From Burkholderiales bacterium (lineage in GTDB: Bacteria > Pseudomonadota > Gammaproteobacteria > Burkholderiales > Burkholderiaceae_C): a stretch of DNA of 64,000 nucleotides. Where the stretch lies: NCBI GenBank assembly GCA_016191525.1, contig JACPOK010000016.1, positions 62,001 to 126,000 on the forward strand, given 5' to 3'. Both the position numbers and the translations under genes were made by a program. Numbering within the stretch: the stretch's first letter is position 1; each line of letters begins with the position of its first letter. The notes beneath the pieces are model-generated. The model searched no databases and was not told the origin of the DNA. It saw only the letters and a program-made list of their open reading frames with translations. Shown here in pieces: positions 56,501-64,000 of the stretch.

Positions 56501-56564
56501 GCTATTGTTTTGATAGCTGCTCATGCTTGCTGGGTGCGGTCTGCGGGCCTTTTTGCCTCTGAAA
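56501..56564 (+). repeat. Interspersed repeat family 1, copy D
   Basis: GCTATTGTTTTGATAGC is followed by TGCTCATGCTTGC, GGTCTGCGGGCC and TTTTTGCCTCTGAAA. It fills essentially the entire gap between the hydrolase start and the parA stop, within a same-strand operon. Confidence 0.7.
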
Positions 56565-57335
56565 TCACATCTTCTTGATGCGTTCGACCATTTCCTGAGC
56601 GAACTCCACATAAGCCACGCTGCCGCGCGCCGCGGGGTCGAACACCACGCCCGGCAGGCCGTAGCTCGGCGCCTCGGCCAGCCGCACATTGCGCGGGATC
56701 ACGGTGTTGAACACCTTGTCGCCGAAATGCGACTTGAGCTGGTCGCTTACCTGCTGCTGCAGGGTGATGCGCGGGTCGAACATCACGCGCAGCAGGCCGA
56801 TGATGGCCAGTTCCTTGTTGAGGTTGGCGTGCACCTGCTTGATGGTGTTGACCAGGTCCGTCAGCCCTTCCAGCGCGAAGTACTCGCACTGCATGGGCAC
56901 GATGACGCCATGGGCGCAGCACAGGCCGTTGAGCGTGAGCATCGACAGCGACGGCGGGCAGTCGATCAGGATGAAGTCATAGTCCTTTTCGCATTCGGCC
57001 ACTGCCTGCTTGAGGCGTTTGTCGCGCCGCTCCACCTCGACCAGCTCCACCTCGGCGCCGGCCAGCTCGCGGTTCGCGCCCAGCACGTCGTAGCCGCACC
57101 TCTCGCTTTTCACGCGCGACTCGGCCACCGAGGCCGATTCGAGCAGCACGTCGTACACCGTCAGCTTGAGCTGGCGCTTGTCCACGCCCGAGCCCATGGT
57201 CGCGTTGCCCTGCGGATCCAGGTCGATCATCAGCACCCGCTGGCCCACCTTGGCCAGGCCCGCCGCCAGGTTCACGGTGGTGGTGGTCTTGCCGACGCCA
57301 CCCTTCTGGTTGGCGACACAGAAGATCTTCGCCAT
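56565..57335 (-). CDS. parA: Chromosome partitioning ATPase ParA/Soj
   Basis: A 256-residue ParA of the short chromosomal type. The deviant Walker A KGGVGKTT is at residues 11-18, Walker A' is VLMIDLDPQGNATMG and Walker B is DFILIDCPPSLSML. Start at 57335 shares one base with the lysE stop (TGATG), so the genes are coupled. With ParB and parS it segregates the origin region. Confidence 0.95.
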   Translation of the reverse strand: MAKIFCVANQKGGVGKTTTTVNLAAGLAKVGQRVLMIDLDPQGNATMGSGVDKRQLKLTVYDVLLESASVAESRVKSERCGYDVLGANRELAGAEVELVEVERRDKRLKQAVAECEKDYDFILIDCPPSLSMLTLNGLCCAHGVIVPMQCEYFALEGLTDLVNTIKQVHANLNKELAIIGLLRVMFDPRITLQQQVSDQLKSHFGDKVFNTVIPRNVRLAEAPSYGLPGVVFDPAARGSVAYVEFAQEMVERIKKM

Positions 57336-57949
57336 CAGCGACTGACCGCCAGCTTGACGCCGAAGCCGATCAGGAAGACGCCGGCCAGTTTTTCGAGCAC
57401 ACGGGAAATCATCGGGTTTGCTTTCAGGCGCTCGGCCAGGTGATGGGTCAGCAGCACCACGATCAGGCCATAGAGGAAAGTCAGGGTGGCGATCGTGGCG
57501 GCCATCACCCCGAAGGTCAGCATGCCCTGGTGACGGGCCGGGTCCACGAACAGGGGGAAAAACGCCATGTAGAAAACGATGGCCTTGGGGTTGAGCAAGG
57601 TGATCAGCGCTGCCTGCTTGAAGTAATGGTGCGGCTCGATGTTCAACACGGGCTTGTCGCCGGGCTTGGCCAGCAGCATCCTGAAGCCCAGCCAGGCGAG
57701 GTAAGCAGCGCCCAGCCACTGCACCGCGTGAAAGGCGGCGGGGTAAGCGGTCAGCAGCGCGGCCACACCGGCCACGGCCAGCCACATCAGCACCTGGTCG
57801 CCGGCGATGACCCCGAAGGTGGCAGCCAGCCCGCCGGCAATGCCGCCCTTGCCGGTGGAGGTGATCAGGGCCAGGTTGCCGGGGCCCGGAATGGCCAGAA
57901 AAATGATGATCGCGGCAACAAAAGCGCCGTAGTCCGCTACGCCAAACAT
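57335..57949 (-). CDS. LysE/RhtB-family amino acid exporter
   Basis: A 204-residue membrane protein with about six segments. The family pattern IPGPGNLALITSTGKGGIAGG and LNPKAIVFYMAFFPLFVDP is clear. Export of an amino acid is expected; the substrate cannot be told. It is embedded between rsmG and parA on the same strand. Confidence 0.88.
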   Translation of the reverse strand: MFGVADYGAFVAAIIIFLAIPGPGNLALITSTGKGGIAGGLAATFGVIAGDQVLMWLAVAGVAALLTAYPAAFHAVQWLGAAYLAWLGFRMLLAKPGDKPVLNIEPHHYFKQAALITLLNPKAIVFYMAFFPLFVDPARHQGMLTFGVMAATIATLTFLYGLIVVLLTHHLAERLKANPMISRVLEKLAGVFLIGFGVKLAVSR

Positions 57950-57978
57950 GATTTCCCCCGGGATTTGGAAGGCTGAGT

Positions 57979-58632
57979 TTACGTTACGGCAGGCGCCGTT
58001 TTCAGCCAGACGAGGCAGCGCTCGGCGTCCAGGCCGGGCACTTTCAACTGTTCCACGTGAAACATGGCCGCGTCGGCCGGCAACGCGGCAACCTCATCGG
58101 CCGGGTCCTTGCCCTTCATGGCCAGCCAGGTGCCGCCTTCGGCCAGGGCGCCCCGCGAAAGTGTGACGAAGTCCGCCAGCGAGGCAAACGCCCGGGAGGT
58201 AATGACCTCGAACGGACCGGCCAAATTCTCCACGCGGGCATGGACGCCGCGCAGGTTCGGCAGCTTCAGCGTGACCGCCACCTGCTGCACGAAGGCCGCC
58301 TTCTTGGCCACCGTATCCACACAACTGACCTCGATCTCCGGACAGCAGATGGCAATGACGGCTCCAGGCAGGCCGGCGCCGGAGCCCACATCAAGCAACC
58401 GGACCGGCTGCGAGCCGGTGTGGCGGCGTAGCGGCCCGATCAGGGAGAGGCTATCCAGCAGGTGATGGGTCAGCATTTCGGCCGGATCACGAACCGCCGT
58501 CAGGTTGTAGACCTTGGTCCATTTGCCGATCAGCGCCAGGTAGTCCAGCAACTGCGCCACTTGCACATCCGAAAGGCGGAGCCGCAACTCATCCACGCCA
58601 TGCCGCAGGCCGGCTTCCAGCGGACGGCTCAT
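57979..58632 (-). CDS. rsmG: 16S rRNA (guanine527-N7)-methyltransferase RsmG
   Basis: A 217-residue methyltransferase: YLALIGKWTKVYNLTAVRDP at the N-terminus, SAM motif LLDVGSGAGLPGAVIAI, and EVITSRAFASLADFV. It methylates the G527 loop of 16S rRNA. It follows mnmG, as in most bacteria, and contains a near-perfect parS near its 3' end. Confidence 0.95.
   Translation of the reverse strand: MSRPLEAGLRHGVDELRLRLSDVQVAQLLDYLALIGKWTKVYNLTAVRDPAEMLTHHLLDSLSLIGPLRRHTGSQPVRLLDVGSGAGLPGAVIAICCPEIEVSCVDTVAKKAAFVQQVAVTLKLPNLRGVHARVENLAGPFEVITSRAFASLADFVTLSRGALAEGGTWLAMKGKDPADEVAALPADAAMFHVEQLKVPGLDAERCLVWLKTAPAVT
58049..58064. other. parS site, one mismatch
   Basis: TGTTCCACGTGAAACA differs from the consensus TGTTTCACGTGAAACA at one base. 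It lies inside rsmG, 2.1 kb from parB and 1.16 kb from the perfect site in mnmG. Confidence 0.8.
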
Positions 58633-58687
58633 TCGGAAACCGCCGCGCTACGCGCTGCGGTATTCGCCTTGGGAGCGGCCCGACGGC

Positions 58688-60643
58688 TCATGCGGTAGCT
58701 TTGTTTTCCTGGTTGGCGGCCAGGCCACTGAAGCCTTCGGAACGGCTTTTCTTCAGGTGCACGAGCAACAGGGAAATGGCGGCAGGCGTCACTCCAGAGA
58801 TGCGCGAGGCCAGGCCCAGCGTTTCCGGCCGGTGCTTGTTGAGCTTTTGCCGCACCTCGATGGAAAGGGCCGGCACCTGCATGTAGTCGAAGTCGGCCGG
58901 CAGCTTCAGATTCTCGAAGTGGGCGGCGCGCTCCACCTCGTCCTTTTGCCGGTCGATGTAGCCGGAATACTTGGCTGCAATCTCGATCTGCTCGATCACC
59001 GGAGCCGCCAAGGCGCCCAGCACTTCGGGCGCCACAGCCGGGCTGGCGTACTTGCCGCCGTCCAGCGACATCAGCCCGGCGTAGCTCACGTCCGGCCGGC
59101 GCAGCAGGTCGGCCAGGTTGTATTCGTGGTCGATGGCCTTGCCCAGCACCCGCTCGGACTCAGCCGCCGGCAGGTTGCGCGGGCTCACCCAGATCGACCT
59201 CAGCCGTTCTGTTTCACGTGAAACAGCGTCGCGCTTGCGGCTGAAGGCGTCCCAGCGGGCGTCGTCCACCAAGCCCAGCCGCCGCCCTGCTTCGGTCAGG
59301 CGCATGTCGGCGTTGTCTTCCCGCAGCTGCAGCCGAAACTCGGCCCGGCTGGTGAACATGCGATACGGCTCAGTCACGCCCTTGCTGATCAGGTCATCCA
59401 CAAGTACGCCAAGATAAGCCTCGTCCCGCCGCGGCAGCCAGGCTTCTTCGCCCCGGCATTGCAGGGCTGCGTTCACGCCGGCGAACAGGCCTTGGGCCGC
59501 CGCCTCTTCATAGCCGGTGGTGCCGTTGATCTGCCCGGCAAAAAACAGCCCGCCGATCGAGCGCGTCTCGAAGCTGCTCTTGAGCGAACGGGGGTCAAAG
59601 TAGTCGTACTCGATGGCGTAGCCCGGCCGCAGGATATGGGCGTTTTCCAGCCCGGCCATGGAACGCACCAGCTGGTACTGGATGTCGAACGGCAGGCTGG
59701 TGGAAATCCCGTTGGGGTAGAACTCGTTGGTGGTCAGGCCCTCGGGCTCCAGGAAGATCTGGTGGCTTTCCTTGTCGGCGAACCGGTTGATCTTGTCCTC
59801 CACACTGGGGCAGTAGCGCGGGCCCACACCCTCGATCTTGCCGGTGAACATGGGGCTGCGGTCGAAGCCCGAGCGGATGATCTCGTGCGTGCGTTCGTTG
59901 GTGTGTGTGATCCAGCACGGCACTTGCCGGGGATGCATGCCCGCGTTGCCCATGAAGCTGAACACCGGCACCGGGTCCAGGTCGCCGGGCTGCTCTTCGC
60001 ATTTCGAAAAGTCGATCGTGCGACCATCCAACCGCGGCGGCGTGCCAGTCTTCAGCCGGCCCTGCGGCAGCTTCAGTTCTTTGAGCCGCGCCGACAGCGA
60101 GATCGCGGGCGGGTCGCCCGCGCGCCCGGCCTGGTAATTGTTCAGGCCCACATGAATGCGGCCATCCAGGAACGTACCGGCAGTCAGGACCACGGTGCGC
60201 GCCCGGAAGCGGATACCCACTTGCGTCACAGCGCCCACCACGCGGTCGCCTTCCACCATCAGGTCGTCCACGGCCTGCTGGAACAGCGTTAGGTTGGGCT
60301 GGTTTTCCAGCCGCCGGCGAATGGCAGCCTTGTACAGAACGCGATCGGCCTGGGCCCGGGTGGCGCGCACGGCGGGGCCCTTCGAGCCGTTGAGGATGCG
60401 GAACTGGATGCCGCCCTCGTCGGTGGCAATGGCCATCGCCCCGCCCAGCGCATCGACCTCCCGCACCAGGTGGCCCTTGCCGATCCCGCCAATGGACGGG
60501 TTGCAGCTCATCTGGCCCAGCGTCTCGATGTTGTGAGTCAGCAGCAGCGTCTTGCAGCCCATGCGTGCCGACGCCAGGGCCGCTTCGGTGCCCGCATGGC
60601 CGCCGCCGACCACGATCACGTCGAATTCTTCAGGGTATTGCAT
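58688..60643 (-). CDS. mnmG: tRNA uridine-5-carboxymethylaminomethyl synthase, FAD subunit MnmG (GidA)
   Basis: A 651-residue GidA. FAD fold [39 protein letters not shown], the redox region [40 protein letters not shown] and the C-terminal helical domain ([20 protein letters not shown]) are all present. With MnmE it modifies wobble uridines. Start at 60643 ([10 protein letters not shown]); longer frames reach into the divergent gene. A perfect parS is inside the coding sequence. Confidence 0.96.
   Translation of the reverse strand: MQYPEEFDVIVVGGGHAGTEAALASARMGCKTLLLTHNIETLGQMSCNPSIGGIGKGHLVREVDALGGAMAIATDEGGIQFRILNGSKGPAVRATRAQADRVLYKAAIRRRLENQPNLTLFQQAVDDLMVEGDRVVGAVTQVGIRFRARTVVLTAGTFLDGRIHVGLNNYQAGRAGDPPAISLSARLKELKLPQGRLKTGTPPRLDGRTIDFSKCEEQPGDLDPVPVFSFMGNAGMHPRQVPCWITHTNERTHEIIRSGFDRSPMFTGKIEGVGPRYCPSVEDKINRFADKESHQIFLEPEGLTTNEFYPNGISTSLPFDIQYQLVRSMAGLENAHILRPGYAIEYDYFDPRSLKSSFETRSIGGLFFAGQINGTTGYEEAAAQGLFAGVNAALQCRGEEAWLPRRDEAYLGVLVDDLISKGVTEPYRMFTSRAEFRLQLREDNADMRLTEAGRRLGLVDDARWDAFSRKRDAVSRETERLRSIWVSPRNLPAAESERVLGKAIDHEYNLADLLRRPDVSYAGLMSLDGGKYASPAVAPEVLGALAAPVIEQIEIAAKYSGYIDRQKDEVERAAHFENLKLPADFDYMQVPALSIEVRQKLNKHRPETLGLASRISGVTPAAISLLLVHLKKSRSEGFSGLAANQENKATA
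59210..59225. other. parS site, perfect
   Basis: TGTTTCACGTGAAACA is identical to the 16-base consensus parS recognised by chromosomal ParB. It lies in the mnmG coding sequence. Confidence 0.92.
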
Positions 60644-60766
60644 TGGGGTGGGCGCGTTCTGCGCTGAGGGCCTGCGGGCCCGGGAAACCCCTGATTTTAC
60701 CGGCGGGGGTGTTTTCCCGCCAGCGGACGCAGGAATCCTGCAAGCGCGTGTGTTGCAATTGGGGCC

Positions 60767-61345
60767 ATGAAACTCCTTGTCTTTGCCGGCAGCACCCGCG
60801 AAAAGTCCTTCAACCGGCGCCTCGCCCGCACCTGCGCCGCCATGGCCGCGGCCAGCGGTGCCGAGGTCACGCACATTGAACTGGCCGATTTCGACGTGCC
60901 CATGTACAACGCCGACCTGGAAGCGCGAGGCACCCCCGCCGACGTGATCCGCCTGAAGCAGCTGTGCTTCGAGCACCCGGCCTGGCTCATCTGCACGCCC
61001 GAATACAACGCCAGCTACCCCGCCCTGCTGAAGAACACGCTGGACTGGATTTCCAGCCCGGTGAAGGGCGACCCGGTCTGGAACGACGACTTCCGCGCCA
61101 CGCGCGGCAAGGTGGTGGGCGTGCTGAGCGCCTCGCCCGGCGCGCTTGGCGGCCTGCGCTCGCAAAGCCATCTGGCCCCGCTGCTGATCAACCTGCATTG
61201 CTGGCTGGCGCCGCAGAACTTCGCGCTGGGCCGCGCCGGCGACGCCTTCGACGAAGCCGGCAACCTGGTGAACGAAACGCAGCGCAAGCATGTGCAGGCG
61301 GTGATCGACCAGGTGCTGTGGGCTGCGGGGCGGCTGGCGCCGTGA
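60767..61345 (+). CDS. NAD(P)H-dependent FMN reductase
   Basis: A 192-residue flavodoxin-like reductase: [20 protein letters not shown] (FMN phosphate loop), [17 protein letters not shown] and the [16 protein letters not shown] loop, which are typical of the azoreductase/chromate-reductase (ChrR/YieF-like) group. It is divergent from mnmG and overlaps the next gene by four bases. Confidence 0.9.
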   Translation: MKLLVFAGSTREKSFNRRLARTCAAMAAASGAEVTHIELADFDVPMYNADLEARGTPADVIRLKQLCFEHPAWLICTPEYNASYPALLKNTLDWISSPVKGDPVWNDDFRATRGKVVGVLSASPGALGGLRSQSHLAPLLINLHCWLAPQNFALGRAGDAFDEAGNLVNETQRKHVQAVIDQVLWAAGRLAP

Positions 61346-61599
61346 ACTGCCGGCCCGGCTGCGGCGCCTGCTGTATCGCGCCCTCCATCAGTTCGCCGAT
61401 TCCCGGCATGCCGCAGGGCAAGCCGGCCGGCGTGCGCTGCGTCCAGCTGGACGAGGACAACCGCTGCCTGATCTTCGGCATGCCGGCGCGGCCTGCCGTC
61501 TGCTCGCAGCTGAAGCCATCGGCCGAGATGTGCGGCGAGAGCTCGCGGCACGCCCTTCTTTTCCTGGCCCGGCTGGAACGCGACACCCAGCCGGCCTAG
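61342..61599 (+). CDS. YkgJ-family cysteine-cluster protein
   Basis: An 85-residue protein starting at GTG with seven cysteines, including CRPGCGACC at the start, then [15 protein letters not shown] and [13 protein letters not shown]. This is the YkgJ/CxxCxxCC family, which probably binds zinc or an Fe-S cluster. Coupled to the FMN reductase. Its stop overlaps the stop of the convergent Crp gene in CTAG. Confidence 0.85.
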   Translation: MNCRPGCGACCIAPSISSPIPGMPQGKPAGVRCVQLDEDNRCLIFGMPARPAVCSQLKPSAEMCGESSRHALLFLARLERDTQPA

Positions 61600-62300
61600 G
61601 CCGCCGCGCCCAGTTTCTCCAGCGCGGCCAGCGAGGCGATCTCGATACGGCCGTAGCCCAGCTCGATCGCGCCCGCCTGGACCAGGGCCTTCAGCTCCTT
61701 GCTCAGCGTCTGGCGCGTCACGCCCAGCATCATGGCCAGCGCTTCCTGTGAGACCGGCACCACTGGCCGCGCATCACGCGCCTGGGTGGCGTCGCCCCGG
61801 GCCAGCAGCGCCAGCCGCCGCGCCACGCGCGTACGCGTCGAGCGCAGCGTGGCGTCTTCCACCATGCCATAGAGCGAGCGGGTGCGCGCGGCCAGCATGC
61901 GGCACACAGCCTGCGAAAAAGCGTGGCGCTTCATCAGTTCGTCGAAGGCGGAGCGCGGCAGCGCCAGCACCTCGCCATCGCCCAGCGCCGTTGCATCGTG
62001 GGTGCGCGGCAGCTGGTCCAGCAACGAGATCTCGCCGAACCAGTTGCCCGGCTCCAGCACCACCAGGATGGCTTCCTTGCCGTCCTCGCGCAGGCTGGAT
62101 ATCTTGAAGCGGCCGCGCACCAGCCCGTAAAACGCACCGCTGCCCGGCGGCACGCGGTCACCCTGGCGAAACAGCATCTCGCCGGGCCGCAGCCGCAGCA
62201 GTTCGCTGCCGGCCAGCATCGCGCGCCGCTCGTGCACGGGCAGCGCGCCGAACCAGGGGTTGGCCGACAAGGGCGCGAGCAGCTCGAGCGTGGACTTCAT
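61596..62300 (-). CDS. Crp/Fnr-family transcriptional regulator
   Basis: A 234-residue regulator: cyclic-nucleotide-type beta barrel ([40 protein letters not shown]) and a C-terminal winged helix ([20 protein letters not shown]). It has no cysteine cluster of the FNR type, so O2 sensing by an Fe-S centre is unlikely. A start at 62300 is preferred over the 62363 extension. It is divergent from the HD/aldolase pair and probably regulates them from the dyad at 62346-62363. Confidence 0.87.
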   Translation of the reverse strand: MKSTLELLAPLSANPWFGALPVHERRAMLAGSELLRLRPGEMLFRQGDRVPPGSGAFYGLVRGRFKISSLREDGKEAILVVLEPGNWFGEISLLDQLPRTHDATALGDGEVLALPRSAFDELMKRHAFSQAVCRMLAARTRSLYGMVEDATLRSTRTRVARRLALLARGDATQARDARPVVPVSQEALAMMLGVTRQTLSKELKALVQAGAIELGYGRIEIASLAALEKLGAAA

Positions 62301-62345
62301 GGCAAGACGCGTGAGGGACAGGGTTGACCCGACATTGTTAAATTT

Positions 62346-62363
62346 TTGACAGTTGGCAGTCAA
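62346..62363. promoter_or_regulatory. Dyad TTGAC-N8-GTCAA, candidate Crp/Fnr-type operator
   Basis: TTGACAGTTGGCAGTCAA lies in the AT-rich centre of the 106-base gap between two divergent genes. The half-site recalls Fnr-type TTGA(T/C), but the spacer is longer than the usual four to six bases, so the regulator may bind it in an altered way. Confidence 0.4.
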
Positions 62364-62378
62364 GCCGCGCAGAAGAAT

Positions 62379-62398
62379 GGTCTCCTCTCAAGGAGACC
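62379..62398 (+). promoter_or_regulatory. 5' leader hairpin covering the ribosome-binding site
   Basis: GGTCTCCTCTCAAGGAGACC has perfect seven-base arms and a six-base loop. The right arm AGGAGA is the Shine-Dalgarno of the HD-domain gene (ATG at 62407), so folding would hide it. Confidence 0.5.
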
Positions 62399-62406
62399 CA
62401 CACACC

Positions 62407-62994
62407 ATGAACGCACGCGCCAATTTCACCCGCATGCAGGACAGCACCCAGGCCGACTGGCAGCTCATAGGCGGCGAATTCATGCCGTTCGCCCAGAACC
62501 TCGGCCCGCGCGTGCTGGCGCACCTGAAAATCCTGGAGGGCGACTACGGCGGCTTCCCGGTGGACCGCTACACGCATTCGCTGCAGACCGCCACGCGCGC
62601 GCTGCGCGATGGGCGTGATGAGGAATACGTGGTGTGCGCGCTGCTACACGACATCGGCGACACGCTGGGCTCGTTCAACCACCCCGACATCGCCGCCGCC
62701 ATCCTCAAGCCTTTCGTGAGCGAAGAAAACCTGTGGATGGTGCAGCACCACGGCATCTTCCAGGGCCACTACTTCTTCCACCACATCGGCATGGACCGCG
62801 ACATGCGCGAGCAATTCCGCGCCAGCCCGCACTTCGCGCGCACCGAGGAGTTCTGCGCGCTGTACGACAACCCGGCATTCGACGCAGCGGCCGAGACACT
62901 GCCCATCAGCGAATTCGAGCCGATGGTGCGCAAGCTGTTCGGTGCACCGCGCAACACCATCTACAAGGCAGCCATCGAAAAGGAATCGGCATGA
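62407..62994 (+). CDS. HD-domain protein, PhnZ/MIOX-like
   Basis: A 195-residue HD protein. Possible metal ligands are H57 (RYTHSLQ), H81-D82 (LLHDIGD), H92, H114/H115 (VQHHGIF) and H121 (GHYFF), with a later Asp in CALYDNPAFD. This spacing is more like the HD-fold diiron oxygenases (PhnZ, TmpB, myo-inositol oxygenase) than nucleotide phosphohydrolases, so an oxidative reaction is possible (inference). The stop overlaps the aldolase start. Expression may be limited by a leader hairpin. Confidence 0.75.
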   Translation: MNARANFTRMQDSTQADWQLIGGEFMPFAQNLGPRVLAHLKILEGDYGGFPVDRYTHSLQTATRALRDGRDEEYVVCALLHDIGDTLGSFNHPDIAAAILKPFVSEENLWMVQHHGIFQGHYFFHHIGMDRDMREQFRASPHFARTEEFCALYDNPAFDAAAETLPISEFEPMVRKLFGAPRNTIYKAAIEKESA

Positions 62995-63755
62995 ACATGA
63001 AAATCGCATCCCTGAAGGAAGTGGTGAGCGCCCAGGAGTGGGAACTGCGCGTCCAGCTGGCCGCCTGCTACCGGCTGGCCGCGGTGTACGGCTGGACCGA
63101 CCTGGTCTTCACCCACATCAGTGCCCGTGTCCCGGGTCCGGACCACCATTTCCTCATCAACCCCTACGGGCTGATGTTTGACGAGATCACGGCCTCTTCG
63201 CTGGTCAAGGTGGACCAGCAGTGCAACAAGGTGATCGACTCGCCATTCCCGGTGAACCCGGCCGGCTTCACCATCCACAGCTGCATCCACAGCGTGCGCG
63301 AGGACGCGGGCTGTGTGCTGCACACACACAGCCGCGCCGGCGTCGCCGTCAGCGCGCAGAAGAACGGCGTGCTGCCCATCAGCCAGCAGAGCACCTTCGT
63401 GCTGGGGTCGCTGGCCTACCACGGCTATGAGGGCGTAGCGCTGCGCGATGAGGAGCGGCCGCGCCTGCAGGCCAACCTGGGCACCAACAATTTCCTGGTG
63501 TTGCGCAACCACGGCCTGCTGGTGGTTGGCAGGACGGTGCCCGAGGCATTCCTGTCGATGTACACGTTCGAGAACACCTGCCGCATCCAGATCGATGCGA
63601 TGTCCGGCGGCGCCGAACTGACCACCGTGGATCCGCGCATCCTGCAGGGCATTGGCGAGGTGATGAAGACCGCCACCGCCGGCCAGGGCGCCAACATCGC
63701 CTGGCCCGCGCTGATCCGCAAGCTGGACCGCATCGACCCCAGCTACAAGGAATAG
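62991..63755 (+). CDS. Class II aldolase/adducin-family protein
   Basis: A 254-residue protein: FTHISARVPGPDHHFLINPYG (substrate/metal region), HTHSRAG with two zinc-type histidines, and NHGLLVVG with a third. The family covers fuculose-phosphate aldolase, ribulose-phosphate epimerase and decarboxylases; this long-N-terminal form, acting without a phosphate, is common in proteobacteria and of unknown substrate. ATGA overlap with the HD gene suggests a two-step pathway. Confidence 0.85.
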   Translation: MNMKIASLKEVVSAQEWELRVQLAACYRLAAVYGWTDLVFTHISARVPGPDHHFLINPYGLMFDEITASSLVKVDQQCNKVIDSPFPVNPAGFTIHSCIHSVREDAGCVLHTHSRAGVAVSAQKNGVLPISQQSTFVLGSLAYHGYEGVALRDEERPRLQANLGTNNFLVLRNHGLLVVGRTVPEAFLSMYTFENTCRIQIDAMSGGAELTTVDPRILQGIGEVMKTATAGQGANIAWPALIRKLDRIDPSYKE

Positions 63756-63764
63756 TGCCGGCGC

Positions 63765-64000
63765 TCAGGCGCCGGCCGCAGCCAGCTCCACCGAAGGCTT
63801 GCCGCTGGGAACGCGCCCGCGCGGGTCGTGCTCCAGCACCGTGATTTCCTTGCGCGTCATTTCCACCGCGCCGAAGAAAGTGCTGAATGCCACGTCCTTG
63901 GCATCGCGGCCGGTGCCGATGCGCACCAGCCGGTCGACCGGCGCCATGCCGGTGGGGTCGAACAGCACCCAGCGCCCGTCGATCCAGGCTTCGAAGATGG
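63765..64000 (-). CDS. Transglutaminase-like protein, C-terminal part (partial)
   Basis: The minus-strand frame is open to the right edge and ends at 63765, giving about 77 residues. The visible part (FEAWIDGRWVLFDPTGMAP, then VRIGTGRDAKDVAFSTFFGA) matches the end of transglutaminase-like cysteine peptidase domains, with the catalytic Asp in FDPT. The Cys and His lie outside the window. Confidence 0.75.
   Translation of the reverse strand, partial: IFEAWIDGRWVLFDPTGMAPVDRLVRIGTGRDAKDVAFSTFFGAVEMTRKEITVLEHDPRGRVPSGKPSVELAAAGA

Noticed and set aside
60644..61291. Extension of mnmG upstream of 60643
   Set aside because: The extension covers the FMN reductase gene antisense and MnmG normally begins close to the FAD motif.
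1..64000. tRNA, rRNA or CRISPR loci
   Set aside because: No cloverleaf with conserved T-loop, no rRNA signature and no regularly spaced direct repeats were seen.

Overview
The window is high-GC, densely coded DNA. It looks like the chromosome of a betaproteobacterium of the order Burkholderiales, most likely family Comamonadaceae (Variovorax/Ramlibacter/Polaromonas-like). The reasons are an orphan Bug-type (TTT) solute receptor, many LysR/MarR/TetR-controlled catabolic islands, two families of short interspersed repeats of a kind I associate with Comamonadaceae genomes, and the gene order mnmG-rsmG-lysE-parA-hydrolase-parB with parS sites, which marks the origin-proximal part of the chromosome. 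I see no rRNA, tRNA, CRISPR array, transposase or prophage. The genus is inference.

Layout. 1-7.2 kb: end of a LysR gene, a Bug receptor behind a consensus sigma54 promoter, a 58-aa protein, then a soluble triple-PAS histidine kinase and an NtrC-type regulator directly upstream of a haemoglobin gene. That gene has a full enhancer/IHF/sigma54 promoter. A phosphoesterase and a TetR gene follow. 7.3-14.9 kb: a thioredoxin-like protein, a 7TM-DISM protein with a ruined GGDEF site, divergent argP/dadA, a quinone-reductase-like flavoprotein, an M14 peptidase overlapping head-to-head with an M50-like membrane protein, and a YedY-like molybdoenzyme with its cytochrome b.

15.8-21.1 kb: a coherent catabolic island. 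It holds an acyl-CoA-dehydrogenase-fold protein lacking the usual catalytic Glu, a NylB-like serine amidase, a NicD-like hydrolase and a NicX-like ring-cleavage dioxygenase. Divergent from these are a flavin reductase and a MarR regulator. I read it as a possible N-heteroaromatic (pyridine-type) degradation pathway in which unrelated enzymes fill the monooxygenase and amidase steps. 21.2-25.3 kb: class III alcohol dehydrogenase, an EamA exporter, and an orphan Rieske oxygenase with a divergent LysR gene.

25.6-37.7 kb: a large divergent island around an AT-rich double-operator region. Leftward are an RpiR regulator, an IolC-DUF2090 fusion kinase, a beta-hydroxyacid dehydrogenase, two paralogous branched-chain-type binding proteins, LivH and two SDRs. 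Rightward are LivM, LivG, LivF and a third, atypical ATPase with no LSGGQ signature. It looks like uptake and catabolism of a polyol- or sugar-acid-like compound through a HAAT transporter. A 480-bp gap with repeats follows.

38.1-54 kb: acetoacetyl-CoA synthetase plus a GNAT, a DUF6165/TPR-glycosyltransferase/methyltransferase operon, a TetR gene with two matching operators around a 37-aa membrane protein and a hydrolase, a UraA-type permease, an AsmA-like protein, a thioesterase, PduO-type cobalamin adenosyltransferase, an EF-hand protein, a GlcD-like oxidase and a NarL-type two-component pair. 54-60.6 kb: a lipoprotein, then parB, an RBBP9-type hydrolase, parA, lysE, rsmG and mnmG with two parS sites. 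60.7-64 kb: an FMN reductase, a cysteine-cluster protein, a Crp/Fnr regulator divergent from an HD-domain/class II aldolase pair, and the end of a transglutaminase-like gene.
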